The notes under the pieces: model-generated | What the model saw: the letters and a program-made list of their open reading frames with translations, nothing else | Database searches by the model: none | What the model was told of the DNA's origin: nothing | Position numbers and translations under genes: made by a program | Source of the DNA: CBDFHV01 sp965247705 | GTDB taxonomy: Bacteria > Pseudomonadota > Alphaproteobacteria > Rhodospirillales > CAMCUA01 | Direction of reading: 5' to 3' | Length of the DNA stretch: 64,000 nt | Assembly: GCA_965247705.1 (NCBI GenBank) | Contig: CBDFHV010000084.1 | Location: 124,001-188,000 of the forward strand | Part shown: positions 36,372 through 45,326 of the stretch, piece after piece | Layout: each line of letters opens with the position of its first letter | Numbering within the stretch: the first letter of the stretch is position 1

Positions 36372-37442
36372 ACCATGACCGTTGTTGCAATGACGTCTCG
36401 TGCGATCGCCTTGGCCGCCGGCGTGGCCAGCGCTCTCGCCTTCGGGTCCGCGGTGGCCCAGGACATGCCCAACTTCCATTTCAAGTCCGTGGGCGGCGCC
36501 AGCTACATGTGGCAGCTGCCAAACGTCGAGGTCCCCTGGGCGGCGTCCATGAGCAAGGAGACGAACGGCAAGGTGACCGGCGAAATTTTGCCCTACAACC
36601 AGGTGGGCCTCAGGGGCTTCGAGATGCTGCGCATGCTGCAGGTCGGCGCCCTCGAGTTCTCCCGCGGCGACATCAGCACCCACGGTGGCGACAACGCGCA
36701 TTTCGAGGCCCTCGATTTCCCCGGTCTGACGCCGACCATCGACGATGTCCGCAATGCCGCCGAGTCCTACCGCCACGTTTTCGACGCCATCCTGGAGGAA
36801 TCGGGCATCAAGCTCTTGTTCCTGGCCCCGAATACGCCCCAGGTCATCTGGTGCAACGCGCCGATCAAGGGCGTTGCCGATCTCAAGGGGTTGAAGGTGC
36901 GCGTCTACAACAAGGGTTTGGCGAGCTTCGTCGAAGGGGCCGGCGGAACGCCGATCACCATGTCGTCGTCCGAGGTCGTGACCGCGGCCCAGCGGGGGGT
37001 CATCGATTGCGCGGTCACCGGCACCACCAATGGTAACACCGGCAAGTGGCCGGAGGTGATGACCCACCTGCTGCCGCTCTACATGGGCTGGGGCGTCCAG
37101 TACTGGGCCGCCAACATCAAGACCTGGAACCGGCTCGACCCAGGGGTCCGCACGTACCTGGAAAAGAAGTTCGCGGAACTGGACAAGGCGTTGTGGAAGG
37201 CGGCCCTGGACGGCGCCCAGCCGGCCATCGATTGCAGCGTCGGGCGGGAATGCAAGTTCCCCGGACTGAACAGCTACAAGATGACCCTGGTCCAGATCTC
37301 CGACGCGGACAGGGCGCTGACGAAAAGCATCATCAAGGAGCACGTGCTCAAGGGCTGGGCCAAGCGATGCGGCGCCGATTGCGTGAAGGAGTGGAACGGC
37401 ACCGTCGGCAAGGCGCTCAACATCCAGTCGCCGTTGCCTTGA
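36372..37442 (+). CDS. TRAP transporter periplasmic solute receptor DctP, module C
   Basis: The protein has 356 residues. ATG 36372 has a strong AGGAGGA ribosome-binding site; in-frame sequence upstream is not used. The Sec signal ends near SAVAQ. The body has VRVYNKGLASFVEGAGG and DCAVTGTTNGNTGKWPEV, matching the module B and D receptors. Cysteine pairs occur in DCSVGRECKFPG and near the C-terminus in KRCGADCVKEWN, consistent with two disulfides in the periplasm. It probably delivers a substrate that, once imported, is cut by the upstream amidohydrolase. Confidence 0.9.
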   Translation, partial: TMTVVAMTSRAIALAAGVASALAFGSAVAQDMPNFHFKSVGGASYMWQLPNVEVPWAASMSKETNGKVTGEILPYNQVGLRGFEMLRMLQVGALEFSRGDISTHGGDNAHFEALDFPGLTPTIDDVRNAAESYRHVFDAILEESGIKLLFLAPNTPQVIWCNAPIKGVADLKGLKVRVYNKGLASFVEGAGGTPITMSSSEVVTAAQRGVIDCAVTGTTNGNTGKWPEVMTHLLPLYMGWGVQYWAANIKTWNRLDPGVRTYLEKKFAELDKALWKAALDGAQPAIDCSVGRECKFPGLNSYKMTLVQISDADRALTKSIIKEHVLKGWAKRCGADCVKEWNGTVGKALNIQSPLP

Positions 37443-37453
37443 CGGCCTAACAC

Positions 37454-37475
37454 CGCCCTCCGGCGCCGGAGGGCG
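37454..37475 (+). promoter_or_regulatory. Intercistronic palindrome between dctP and dctQ (module C)
   Basis: A perfect 22-bp GC palindrome, CGCCCTCCGGC followed by its complement, lies 11 bases after the dctP stop and 11 before the dctQ start. In RNA it would fold to a stable stem of about nine pairs. Position matches the hairpins in modules B and D. Confidence 0.7.
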
Positions 37476-37486
37476 ATCTCTCTCCC

Positions 37487-38083
37487 ATGATGTGGCTTGA
37501 CCGCCTGATTCACTGGACGGGCGCGCTGTGCCGTGGGGGCGCGCTCGTTTGCGGCGGCCTGTGCGTGCTCATCTCGTTCGTGATCGCGGTCGCCGTCATC
37601 ATGCGCAAGATTTTCAATGTGTCGATCGTCGGCGCCGACGAGATTTCGAGCTTCGTCCTCGCGGCGAGCTGCTCCTGGGGCTTTGCCTTCGCGCTCCTGC
37701 GCCGGGCTCATGTTCGTGTCGAAACGCTCCAACTCGTGCTCCCCAAGCGCTTGAACGCGGTCCTCGACATCGTCGGTCTCATTCTGCTTGGTGGCTTCGT
37801 CGCCATTGTCGGCTGGTACGCCACGAGCGTCCTCGCCTTGTCGATCGACATGGGCGCGGTCGCCGACATGCTCGACGTGCCCCTGTGGATTCCGCAAGCG
37901 TTCTGGGTCGCCGGCTTCCTTGTCTTCACGGTCCTCGCCGTCCTTCTTCTTCTCCGCTCGTTGATGGCGTTCCTCGCCGGGGATCTAGCCGCGCTGCGGG
38001 CCCTCATCGGGTCCCGCTCGGCCGTCGAAGAAGCGGAGCAGGAGAAGGAGCGCGTGGTGTATCACCGCGGGGACACCCCATGA
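37487..38083 (+). CDS. TRAP transporter small permease DctQ, module C
   Basis: The protein has 198 residues with four hydrophobic segments. The DctQ region VIMRKIFNVSIVGADEISSF and the RRAHVRVETL segment are present. Its stop overlaps the DctM start in ATGA. The distance from the palindrome leaves little room for a standard ribosome-binding site, so translation may be limited. It would bridge receptor and large permease. Confidence 0.9.
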   Translation: MMWLDRLIHWTGALCRGGALVCGGLCVLISFVIAVAVIMRKIFNVSIVGADEISSFVLAASCSWGFAFALLRRAHVRVETLQLVLPKRLNAVLDIVGLILLGGFVAIVGWYATSVLALSIDMGAVADMLDVPLWIPQAFWVAGFLVFTVLAVLLLLRSLMAFLAGDLAALRALIGSRSAVEEAEQEKERVVYHRGDTP

Positions 38084-39366
38084 TCCTCCTCAGCCTGGCG
38101 CTTCTGCTGGGGCTCATGGCGCTGACCATCCCCGTCGTGGCGGTGCTCGGAATCATCGGCCTGACCCTCGACCAGGTCTACTCCATGATTCCCCTGGTCC
38201 GCGGCCTCGGCGACGTGGCGTGGAAGGCGAGCACGGATTTCATCCTGGTCGCCATTCCCCTTTACATCCTTCTCGGCCAGTTGCTCCTGCACTCGGGCAT
38301 CGCGGAGCGGATGTATAGCGCGCTGTCCCAGTGGTTTTCCTGGATGCCGGGCGGACTGATGCATTCGAACATCGTCTCGTCTGCCATGTTCGCCGCCGTG
38401 TCGGGGTCCAGTGCGGCGACGGCGGCGACCATCGGGACGGTGGCGATCGATCAGATGGAGCGCTATGAGTATAACGAACGCCTGTTCCTGGGTTCCCTGG
38501 CCAGCGGCGGAACGCTGGGAATCCTGATCCCGCCGTCGATCAACCTGATCGTGTACGGAGTGCTGACCAACACCTCGATCCCGAAACTCTACCTGGCCGG
38601 GATCGTCCCGGGTCTGCTGCTGACCACCGCCTTCGTCCTCATCGTCCTTCTGATCTGCATCGTTCGTCCCCACCTGGGCGGCAAACCGGTGGATACCAAC
38701 TGGCGGCGGCGAATGGCCTTGCTGCCTGACCTGCTGCCGCCGATCATCCTATTCCTGCTCGTCGTCGGGTCGATCTATGCCGGATGGGCGACGCCGACCG
38801 AGTCGGCCGCGCTCGGGGTTGTCGGTGCCGTGTTCCTGGCGGCGGCGCGCCGGCGGCTCTCCTTCGCGATCATGGTCGAGGCGATCGAGGGCACCATCAT
38901 GACCACCGGGATCATCATGATCATCGTCCTGGCGGCCTACTTCCTGAACTTCGTTTTTTCCTTCGTCGGGCTGACCGGCCACGTCAATTCGGTCATCACT
39001 TCCCTGGACCTGTCGCCCTATGCCATCCTGTTCGCCGTGATCGTCTTCTACCTGATCCTCGGCATGTTCATGGAGACCCTGTCGATGATGGTGGCGACGG
39101 TGCCCATCATCACCCCTGTGATCATCGCCGCGGGGTTCGATCCGGTGTGGTTCGGCATTCTTATGATCCTGCTGATCGAGACCGCGCTGATCACGCCACC
39201 CGTCGGCTTCAACCTGTTCATCATCCAGGGGGTGCGGCAGCGCGGCCAGGTGCACGATGTCATGATTGGCGCCCTTCCGTTTGTCTTCGCGCTGCAGGTC
39301 GTGATTGCCCTGATCGTCGTCTTTCCGCAGATCCCCCTGTGGCTGCCGCAGACCCTGTGGCAGTAG
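38080..39366 (+). CDS. TRAP transporter large permease DctM, module C
   Basis: The protein has 428 residues with about 12 membrane segments. IPLYILLGQLLLHSG, SGSSAATAATIGTVAIDQM and GGTLGILIPPSINLIVYG are DctM signatures. The ATG at 38080 overlaps the DctQ stop. The gene ends only 12 bases from the 3' end of the module D DctM on the other strand. The tail-to-tail arrangement leaves no room for a conventional terminator between them. Confidence 0.92.
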   Translation: MILLSLALLLGLMALTIPVVAVLGIIGLTLDQVYSMIPLVRGLGDVAWKASTDFILVAIPLYILLGQLLLHSGIAERMYSALSQWFSWMPGGLMHSNIVSSAMFAAVSGSSAATAATIGTVAIDQMERYEYNERLFLGSLASGGTLGILIPPSINLIVYGVLTNTSIPKLYLAGIVPGLLLTTAFVLIVLLICIVRPHLGGKPVDTNWRRRMALLPDLLPPIILFLLVVGSIYAGWATPTESAALGVVGAVFLAAARRRLSFAIMVEAIEGTIMTTGIIMIIVLAAYFLNFVFSFVGLTGHVNSVITSLDLSPYAILFAVIVFYLILGMFMETLSMMVATVPIITPVIIAAGFDPVWFGILMILLIETALITPPVGFNLFIIQGVRQRGQVHDVMIGALPFVFALQVVIALIVVFPQIPLWLPQTLWQ

Positions 39367-39378
39367 GGGGCCAGCCCC

Positions 39379-40665
39379 CTATCGGTACAACATCGTCGGA
39401 ATCCACAGGGCGATCTGGGGAAAGGCCAGCATCAGGCCAAGCATGGCGGCCAGTGCGGTCAGGAACGGCGCCACCCCGACGAACACGTCGTTGAGGGATC
39501 CCCGCCCGCGGATGCCCTGGATCACGTAGCACAGGATGCCCACCGGCGGGGTCAGGATCGAGGCCTCGCTCACCAGCACGATGACCACCCCGAACCACAC
39601 CGGATCGAAGCCCATGGAGAACACCACCGGGGCCAGGATCGGCACCGTCAGCACCACCATGGGCAGGGCATCCATCACCATACCCATCACGATGTAGATG
39701 CCAATGATGAACAGCATCGTTCCCATGGGCGACAAGCCCATGTCGAGGATGAAGGCGTTGATCTGCTCCACCAGGCCAATCCCGGCGATCACGAAGTTGA
39801 GCAGGAACGAACACATCAGGATGAGTGTAATCATGGCCGAGGTGCGGATGGTGCCTTCCATGACCTGGCCCAGCATTCGCCAGCTTAGAGACTTGTTCAT
39901 GGCCGCGAGCCCGAGGGCGCCGATGACGCCGACGGAAGCCGCCTCGGTGGGGGTGGCGAATCCGGCGTAGATGGAACCGATGACCACGGTGAACAGCAGC
40001 AGCGGCGGGATGAGGTCGGGCAGAACCCGGAACCGCATGCGCCAGCTGGTCTCCTCCGGCTCGCCCGCCCAGTCCGGCCGGTACATGCACAGCACCAGGA
40101 TCACCAGCATGTAGAGCAGCGCCAGGGTGATGCCGGGAATGATGCCGGCCAGGAACAGCTGGGGAATGGAGGTATCGGTGAGGAAGGCGAACACGATCAT
40201 GTTGATCGACGGCGGAATGAGGATGCCGAGCGTCCCGCCGGCGGCCAGGCTGCCGAGGAAAATCCGCTCGTTGTAGCCGCGCTTGTCGATCTGGGGCAGC
40301 GCGGTCACGCCAATGGTGGCGGCGGTCGCCGTGCTCGACCCCGAAGTGGCGGCGAACAGGGCCGACGTGCCGATGTTGGCGTGCATCAGGCCGCCCGGCA
40401 GCCATGACAGCCACTGGGCGATGGCGGCATACATGCGATTGGCGATGCCGGCCCTGAGGATGATCTCGCCCATCATGATGAAAAGCGGCACGACGATCAG
40501 CAGGAAGTCGCGGCTGTGGCCCCACAGCACCTCGCCGAAGGCCCGATGCAAGGGCAGCATCGAAAACACTTGGTCCAGGAACAGGCCCAGAACCCCAAGC
40601 ACCGCGCCAATGGGCAGGGACAGCGCGATCAGGGCCAGCAGGGCCAGGACGGTGGTCGTCAGCAT
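39379..40665 (-). CDS. TRAP transporter large permease DctM, module D
   Basis: The protein has 428 residues with the DctM pattern VPLFIMMGEIILRAG, SGSSTATAATIGVTALPQID and GGTLGILIPPSINMIVFAF. ATG 40665 overlaps the DctQ stop (ATGCTGA), which rules out the longer frame. It is convergent with and homologous to the module C DctM, so opposing transcripts would share extended complementarity if either reads through. It is the last gene of the leftward arm of module D. Confidence 0.92.
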   Translation of the reverse strand: MLTTTVLALLALIALSLPIGAVLGVLGLFLDQVFSMLPLHRAFGEVLWGHSRDFLLIVVPLFIMMGEIILRAGIANRMYAAIAQWLSWLPGGLMHANIGTSALFAATSGSSTATAATIGVTALPQIDKRGYNERIFLGSLAAGGTLGILIPPSINMIVFAFLTDTSIPQLFLAGIIPGITLALLYMLVILVLCMYRPDWAGEPEETSWRMRFRVLPDLIPPLLLFTVVIGSIYAGFATPTEAASVGVIGALGLAAMNKSLSWRMLGQVMEGTIRTSAMITLILMCSFLLNFVIAGIGLVEQINAFILDMGLSPMGTMLFIIGIYIVMGMVMDALPMVVLTVPILAPVVFSMGFDPVWFGVVIVLVSEASILTPPVGILCYVIQGIRGRGSLNDVFVGVAPFLTALAAMLGLMLAFPQIALWIPTMLYR

Positions 40666-41270
40666 CCGTCGCCCCCCGGGCGGGGATCGGATTTCGCCCC
40701 TTGCTCGGGCGCCGTGCCGGCTTCCAGGCCCTCGAACCCATGGCCGCCCGCCCCGGCGACGCGCTCCACCGTCTCGAGGTCGCCGCGGACCAGGGCGCGG
40801 GCCGCGCGCAGGAACATCAGCACGATGCAGAAGGCGAAGAAGGCCAGACCCAACAGCCACGGCACCTGCGGGTACATCAGGGGCGTGCCCATGGGCGTGT
40901 CGGCCCGCCCGCCCAGGTCGTAGGTCTGCTCGACGACGAAGTAGCCCCGGTAGGTGAGAAACAAAAACAGCCCGCCGAAGGCCAAAAGGGAGATCACGTC
41001 GAGGACCGAGCGGACGACCAGGGGCAGCCGCCGGTAGAGGGCGTCGACCCGGATGTGGGCGCCGCGGTGAAAAGCGTAGGCGAAACCCCAGGTCATGCTG
41101 AGGGCGTAGGCGTAGCCCGACAGCTCGTCGGCCCCGGCGATGGAGTAGTTGAAGGCCTTGCGGGCGATAACCTCGAAGGTGACCAGGCCGACGGCGATCA
41201 GCAGCAGGGTGCCGCCCACATAGACGCTCAGCCTCGAAATGCGCTCGACGATCGCCTGCAGGCGTTCCAT
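40659..41270 (-). CDS. TRAP transporter small permease DctQ, module D
   Basis: The protein has 203 residues with four membrane segments. VIARKAFNYSIAGADELSGYAY and FHRGAHIRVDALY match DctQ. The C-terminal 25 residues are Gly-rich and polar, unlike the other two. It starts at ATG 41270, 104 bases after the dctP stop, a gap that carries two hairpins. It is coupled to DctM by overlap. Confidence 0.9.
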   Translation of the reverse strand: MERLQAIVERISRLSVYVGGTLLLIAVGLVTFEVIARKAFNYSIAGADELSGYAYALSMTWGFAYAFHRGAHIRVDALYRRLPLVVRSVLDVISLLAFGGLFLFLTYRGYFVVEQTYDLGGRADTPMGTPLMYPQVPWLLGLAFFAFCIVLMFLRAARALVRGDLETVERVAGAGGHGFEGLEAGTAPEQGAKSDPRPGGDGC

Positions 41271-41300
41271 GGCTGGGGCCGTTCAGTTTACAAGAAGGCG

Positions 41301-41350
41301 GGCGGCGTCCGGCCGCCGGGGCTCAAACGGAAGCGCCGCGATCCGGCGCT
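41301..41350 (-). promoter_or_regulatory. Two intercistronic hairpins between dctP and dctQ (module D)
   Basis: Stem one pairs GGCGGC (41301-41306) with GCCGCC (41312-41317). Stem two pairs AGCGCCG (41332-41338) with CGGCGCT (41344-41350) over a 5-base loop, about 25 bases beyond the dctP stop. They occupy the same place as the hairpins in the other two TRAP operons. Confidence 0.6.
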
Positions 41351-41374
41351 CCCGTCCCCGCGAAAACGGCGGCC

Positions 41375-42454
41375 TCAGTTGGCGACCGCTTTCACCCCGA
41401 GCAGTTTGCCCACGGAATCGTTCCACGTGCCGGCACAGGCGGCGCCGCAGCGCTTAGCGAAGTCCGGAAGGACCATCTCCGCGGCCACCTGCTGCACCCG
41501 CTGCTTCTCCGCCGCCGTCGGTTCGACCAGTTTCAGGTTGAACTTGGTCAGCGGCTTCAAGGGCACGTTCACGTCACAGCGGGGATCGCCCACCGAGCAC
41601 CAGATGCCGTGGTTGGTCTCCAGTTCGGCCCGCTTCCAGCCGTCCTCGATCATGGCGTCGAACTTGCCCTGCAGGTAGGCGCGGGCCTTGGAGTCCAGGC
41701 CGTCCCACCACTTCTTGTTGGCATAGATCCCCTGGAAGGCCCAGCCGGTGGTAACCGGCATCATGTGGGTCGCCACTTCCGGCCATTTGTTGAGGTTGCC
41801 CGACGTTGTGCCGGTGACCGCGCAGTCCACCACTTTGCGCTGCAGGGAGGGGACCACCTCGCGGAACGGGATGGTCGTCGGCACGGCGCCCAGTCCCTGG
41901 ATCAGCTTGCCCAACGCGCCGCCGCTGACCCGCACTTTCTTGCCCTTGAGGTCGTCGAGCCCGCTGATGGGAACGGCGCACCACACCACCTGGGCGACGA
42001 TCGGGAAGACGCCCAGCAGTTCGACGCCCACGTCCTTGGTGTAGGCGGCCTTGATGTGGGGAAGCCAGGCATCGGCCACCTTGCGGCCGGTGCCCAAATC
42101 GGTCAGCAGGCCGGTGATGTCGACACCGTCGTTGTGGGGCACGTCGCCGGCCGAATACTGCATGGCGGTAGAGCTGATCTCGGCGACGCCCAGCTTGGCC
42201 ATGCGGTAGACCTCGGGGCCCTTGAGGCCCAAATCGGTCCGGCTCTGAACCCGCACGGCGACCTTGCCGCCGGTCATGTTGGACATGTCCTTCCAGGCGT
42301 TCTTCATCAGGATGTCGCCGGGCGTGCCCAGGGTGCCGCTGATGATCTTGAAGCTGACGGCCGGGAAATCCATCTTCTGGGCCTGGGCGGGGGCCGCTAC
42401 CAGGGCCGCCGACGCGGCCACGCCGGCGAGAGTCCAAAGAATACGGCTGCTCAT
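41375..42454 (-). CDS. TRAP transporter periplasmic solute receptor DctP, module D
   Basis: The protein has 359 residues. The Sec signal peptide ends near PAQAQ. VRVSGGALGKLIQGLGA, DCAVTGTTSGNLNKWPEV and the cysteine pairs in WCSVGDPRCD and KRCGAACAGTWN align it with the module C receptor. AAAGGAG precedes ATG 42454. It is transcribed leftward downstream of the MmgE/PrpD gene. It would supply the substrate of the AtuA/HyuAB branch encoded to the right. Confidence 0.9.
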   Translation of the reverse strand: MSSRILWTLAGVAASAALVAAPAQAQKMDFPAVSFKIISGTLGTPGDILMKNAWKDMSNMTGGKVAVRVQSRTDLGLKGPEVYRMAKLGVAEISSTAMQYSAGDVPHNDGVDITGLLTDLGTGRKVADAWLPHIKAAYTKDVGVELLGVFPIVAQVVWCAVPISGLDDLKGKKVRVSGGALGKLIQGLGAVPTTIPFREVVPSLQRKVVDCAVTGTTSGNLNKWPEVATHMMPVTTGWAFQGIYANKKWWDGLDSKARAYLQGKFDAMIEDGWKRAELETNHGIWCSVGDPRCDVNVPLKPLTKFNLKLVEPTAAEKQRVQQVAAEMVLPDFAKRCGAACAGTWNDSVGKLLGVKAVAN

Positions 42455-42577
42455 GGTCGTGCTCCTTTGCGGTCTGTTGAACGTGGTTGGATCGATGATG
42501 GTCTCGTTTGTTGGCAGGCATGGTTTCCGGGTGGCGGCGGTGAGTCAAGGCAGCCGGCGCTCGCGGCGTAGCTGCGG

Positions 42578-43978
42578 CTACTGGGCGGCGACCTCCTGGC
42601 GCGCCGGCGCCCGAAGCCTTTCAGTCAGAGCCCGAACGTCGGGGACGTCCTCCAGGCGCCGAATCATGCCGGTCACCTCGGCGGCGATGGATGCTCCCAA
42701 CGCCGGTTCGCCCAATTCAAGGAACTTGCGATCGAATTCGTCGCCACCGAGGGGGACCTCGGGTTCGCCCTTGGGCAGGGGAACGTCAGCCTCCAATCGA
42801 CGGCCGTCGACGGTCGCCAGCACCACCCGGGTCCCGTACTGGGAAACGTCGTCGACGGCGTTCACCGTCACCCGTTGCATCAGGTCTTCCATCTCGGCGT
42901 CCCCGATCAGGTCGTAGCTGGCCCAGGTGTAGGCGCCGCGGGCCGCCGCGGCGGCGGCGAAATAGGCGCTGAACTGGGCCTCGACGATGTTGCGGGGGCG
43001 CTTCTTGGCCGCAGCGTTGTCAGCCACCAGGCCATGGCTGTAGTGGCCGATCTCCGCCGTGATGGCGGCGATGTCCGACGGCGCCAGGCCGTGCTCGGTA
43101 ACGAAGCCGATGACCGCGTCGATGATGGATTGGCTGCAGCGGCAGCAGGGGTAGGGCTTGACGGCGGTGTTCATCACCTCGAATTCGGTGCCCAGGCCGT
43201 CGAGGGCGCGGGCCGGTTCCAGGGGCTTGCTGGCGTAGAGCGCGAAGTAGCCGTACTTGCCTTCCAGCGGTTCCGTCGAGCCCCGGTAGCCGTGGCGGGC
43301 CAGAACCAGACTGAGAAGGGCGTTGTGGGCGGCCAGGCCGGCGTGGATGCGCTTGTCCCAGGCGCCGTTGAACTCGTATTGCAACGCCCCCGCGGTCTGG
43401 CTGATGTTCATGCCGAAGGCGTTGCGGGTCTGCTCCAAGGTCAAGCCCAGCAGCCGGGCGCCGGCACCGGTGCAGGCGAAGGTGCCGGTGGTGGCCGTGG
43501 GGTGAAACCCCCGGGCGTGGACAAAGGTGCCGTGCACCTTGCCGATCTTGTTGGCCAGGTCATAGCCGACGACCGCGGCCGCCAGCAGGTCCCGTCCCGT
43601 GGTCCCGGCCATTTCGCCGGCCGCCAGCACGGTGGGAAAGATCGTCACCGCCGGATGCATGACCGCGTCCCGGTGGATGTCGTCGAAATCCATCGAATGG
43701 GCATAGGCGCCGTTGAGCAGGGCGGCGTATTGTGGCGGGTAATTGTCGACCTCGCCTATGACGGTGCACGATCCTCCACTACCGCCCGCCAGCGCCTTGA
43801 CCCCCGCCGTGATCGGGCCCGTGGAGTCGGCCACCGCGTGGCCACCTAGAGTGCAGGCGAGGAAATCGATGAAAAGGTCTTTGGTCCGCTCGATGACCGG
43901 CGGCGGAATATCCTCGTAACGGAGGTTCAAGGCATAGGCGCACAGGGCGTCGCTGACGGTTTCCTGCCGCTGGTTCAT
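42578..43978 (-). CDS. MmgE/PrpD family protein, module D
   Basis: The protein has 466 residues. Family features: DLFIDFLACTLGG near the N-terminus, NGAYAHSMDFDDIHRDAVMHP (catalytic-region acidic/His cluster), GFHPTATTGTFA and the conserved KPYPCCRCSQ. PrpD is 2-methylcitrate dehydratase, but most family members have other dehydratase, isomerase or unknown roles. ATG 43978 follows GGGAGAG. It is the first gene of the leftward arm and is divergent from the racemase-fold gene across 157 bases. No prpB or prpC is nearby, so a methylcitrate role is unlikely. Confidence 0.88.
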   Translation of the reverse strand: MNQRQETVSDALCAYALNLRYEDIPPPVIERTKDLFIDFLACTLGGHAVADSTGPITAGVKALAGGSGGSCTVIGEVDNYPPQYAALLNGAYAHSMDFDDIHRDAVMHPAVTIFPTVLAAGEMAGTTGRDLLAAAVVGYDLANKIGKVHGTFVHARGFHPTATTGTFACTGAGARLLGLTLEQTRNAFGMNISQTAGALQYEFNGAWDKRIHAGLAAHNALLSLVLARHGYRGSTEPLEGKYGYFALYASKPLEPARALDGLGTEFEVMNTAVKPYPCCRCSQSIIDAVIGFVTEHGLAPSDIAAITAEIGHYSHGLVADNAAAKKRPRNIVEAQFSAYFAAAAAARGAYTWASYDLIGDAEMEDLMQRVTVNAVDDVSQYGTRVVLATVDGRRLEADVPLPKGEPEVPLGGDEFDRKFLELGEPALGASIAAEVTGMIRRLEDVPDVRALTERLRAPARQEVAAQ

Positions 43979-44135
43979 GGCGCTCTCCCACCCGATCCTT
44001 AGGCGATCATCCAGGTTTGCCCGGCGTGGCGCAACCCGTGACGTCGGCGGGGCGAGGTTGACGTCGCACGCGGGCCGCTTCTTAATGGCGGTACGTGCCG
44101 GCGCTCGAATTCCCATCCCTCGAAGGCCTTCAGCC

Positions 44136-45305
44136 ATGGTGGACAGCAACAGCCTCGACCGATTCGCCCGTCCCAACCGGGTCGAGGTGGATTGCGCGGC
44201 GATCGCCCACAACGTTCGCTCGATCCGGCGTTTCGTCGGCGCGGACACCCGCATCTATGCGGCGCTCAAGGGCAACGGTTACGGATTTGGCCTAATGCGC
44301 GCCGCGCGGGAAGCCGCCGCCGCGGGGGCCGACGGCATGTCGGTGGCGGACCTGGCCGACGGCATCCGCCTGCGTCAAGGCGGGTTGGGCCTGCCGATCC
44401 TCGTATATGGCGGCCCCCTGTTTACCGCCGAGGTGGTGGCGGCCGCAGCCGATCACGACCTGACGCTCACCGTCCACGATGCCTGGTCGGTGGACGCGGT
44501 GGCGCGCCATGCCCGGTCGCCGCTCGGCGTATTCGTCAAGGTCAACGTGGGCCTGGAGCGGTTCGGCCTCGAGCCCGCCACCGCCGGCCAGGCCGTGGCG
44601 GCCCTCCACAACCACGCCTTCGTCCATGTCGAGGGAGTCGCCACCCACATGCACGTGCCGGGCATGGACGGTTTGGCAGCCTATCTGGACTGGCAGTTCG
44701 ACCGTTTCCAGACGGCGGTGCAGTCGCTCACCGATGCCGGTTTCACCGTTCCCCTTCGCCTCGCCTCCAGTTCCCAGGTCATGGCGGTCACCGGCGCGAT
44801 GAACCTCAATGCGGTCGACCCCGGTCACATGACCTTTGGCATCCCCAGCGGCACCCCCGTCACGACCGGCATTGACCTGCGCCCCGCGCTGCGCGGGTTC
44901 AAGACCGCTATTGTCCATGTCCACGAGGTGACGCGAACCGACTACAGGGACGCGGGGCCGTTTCCGGTGCCCGAAGTGACCCGGGTCGGCGTCATCCCCA
45001 TTGGTTTCAGCGACGGATTCACCGGTCTCCATTGCGGGTCGGTGCTGGTGCGCGGGCGCCGGGTGCGGTTGCTGAGCAGGCATTCCTCCGAACACACGCG
45101 AGTCGATCTAACCGACGTCCCCGAAGCGGTGCCGGGCGACGAGGCGGTAATCATCGGCTACCAAGGCGGCGCCGAAATTACCCTCGAGGACGTGCAACGC
45201 CATCAGGGGCATCCTCGGATCGCCGACGTGGTGATGGCGATCCCGGCGTCGATCCCCCGCGTTTATGTCGAGGACGAGGCGGACAGCGCCCGGCGCGTCG
45301 CCTGA
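44136..45305 (+). CDS. Alanine-racemase-fold PLP enzyme with altered active site (module D)
   Basis: The protein has 389 residues. The PLP lysine is Lys45 (YAALKGNGYGFG), and the THMHV and IPIGFSDGF segments fit the racemase fold. As in the module A protein, the ring-nitrogen-contact position is Asp228 (AVDPGH) instead of Arg, the CMD motif is SSEH, and the C-terminal Tyr is missing (IPASIPRVYVE). The catalytic Tyr265 region is also less clear; TDYRD is the only candidate. The start at 44136 follows GAAGG; a longer frame upstream has no support. The gene heads the rightward operon of module D. Confidence 0.8.
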   Translation: MVDSNSLDRFARPNRVEVDCAAIAHNVRSIRRFVGADTRIYAALKGNGYGFGLMRAAREAAAAGADGMSVADLADGIRLRQGGLGLPILVYGGPLFTAEVVAAAADHDLTLTVHDAWSVDAVARHARSPLGVFVKVNVGLERFGLEPATAGQAVAALHNHAFVHVEGVATHMHVPGMDGLAAYLDWQFDRFQTAVQSLTDAGFTVPLRLASSSQVMAVTGAMNLNAVDPGHMTFGIPSGTPVTTGIDLRPALRGFKTAIVHVHEVTRTDYRDAGPFPVPEVTRVGVIPIGFSDGFTGLHCGSVLVRGRRVRLLSRHSSEHTRVDLTDVPEAVPGDEAVIIGYQGGAEITLEDVQRHQGHPRIADVVMAIPASIPRVYVEDEADSARRVA

Positions 45306-45326
45306 ACCCCCGGAAGGACAATAATC

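Noticed and set aside
42578..43978. Calling the module D MmgE/PrpD protein 2-methylcitrate dehydratase
   Set aside because: No prpB, prpC or propionyl-CoA genes are nearby and the family has many other roles.
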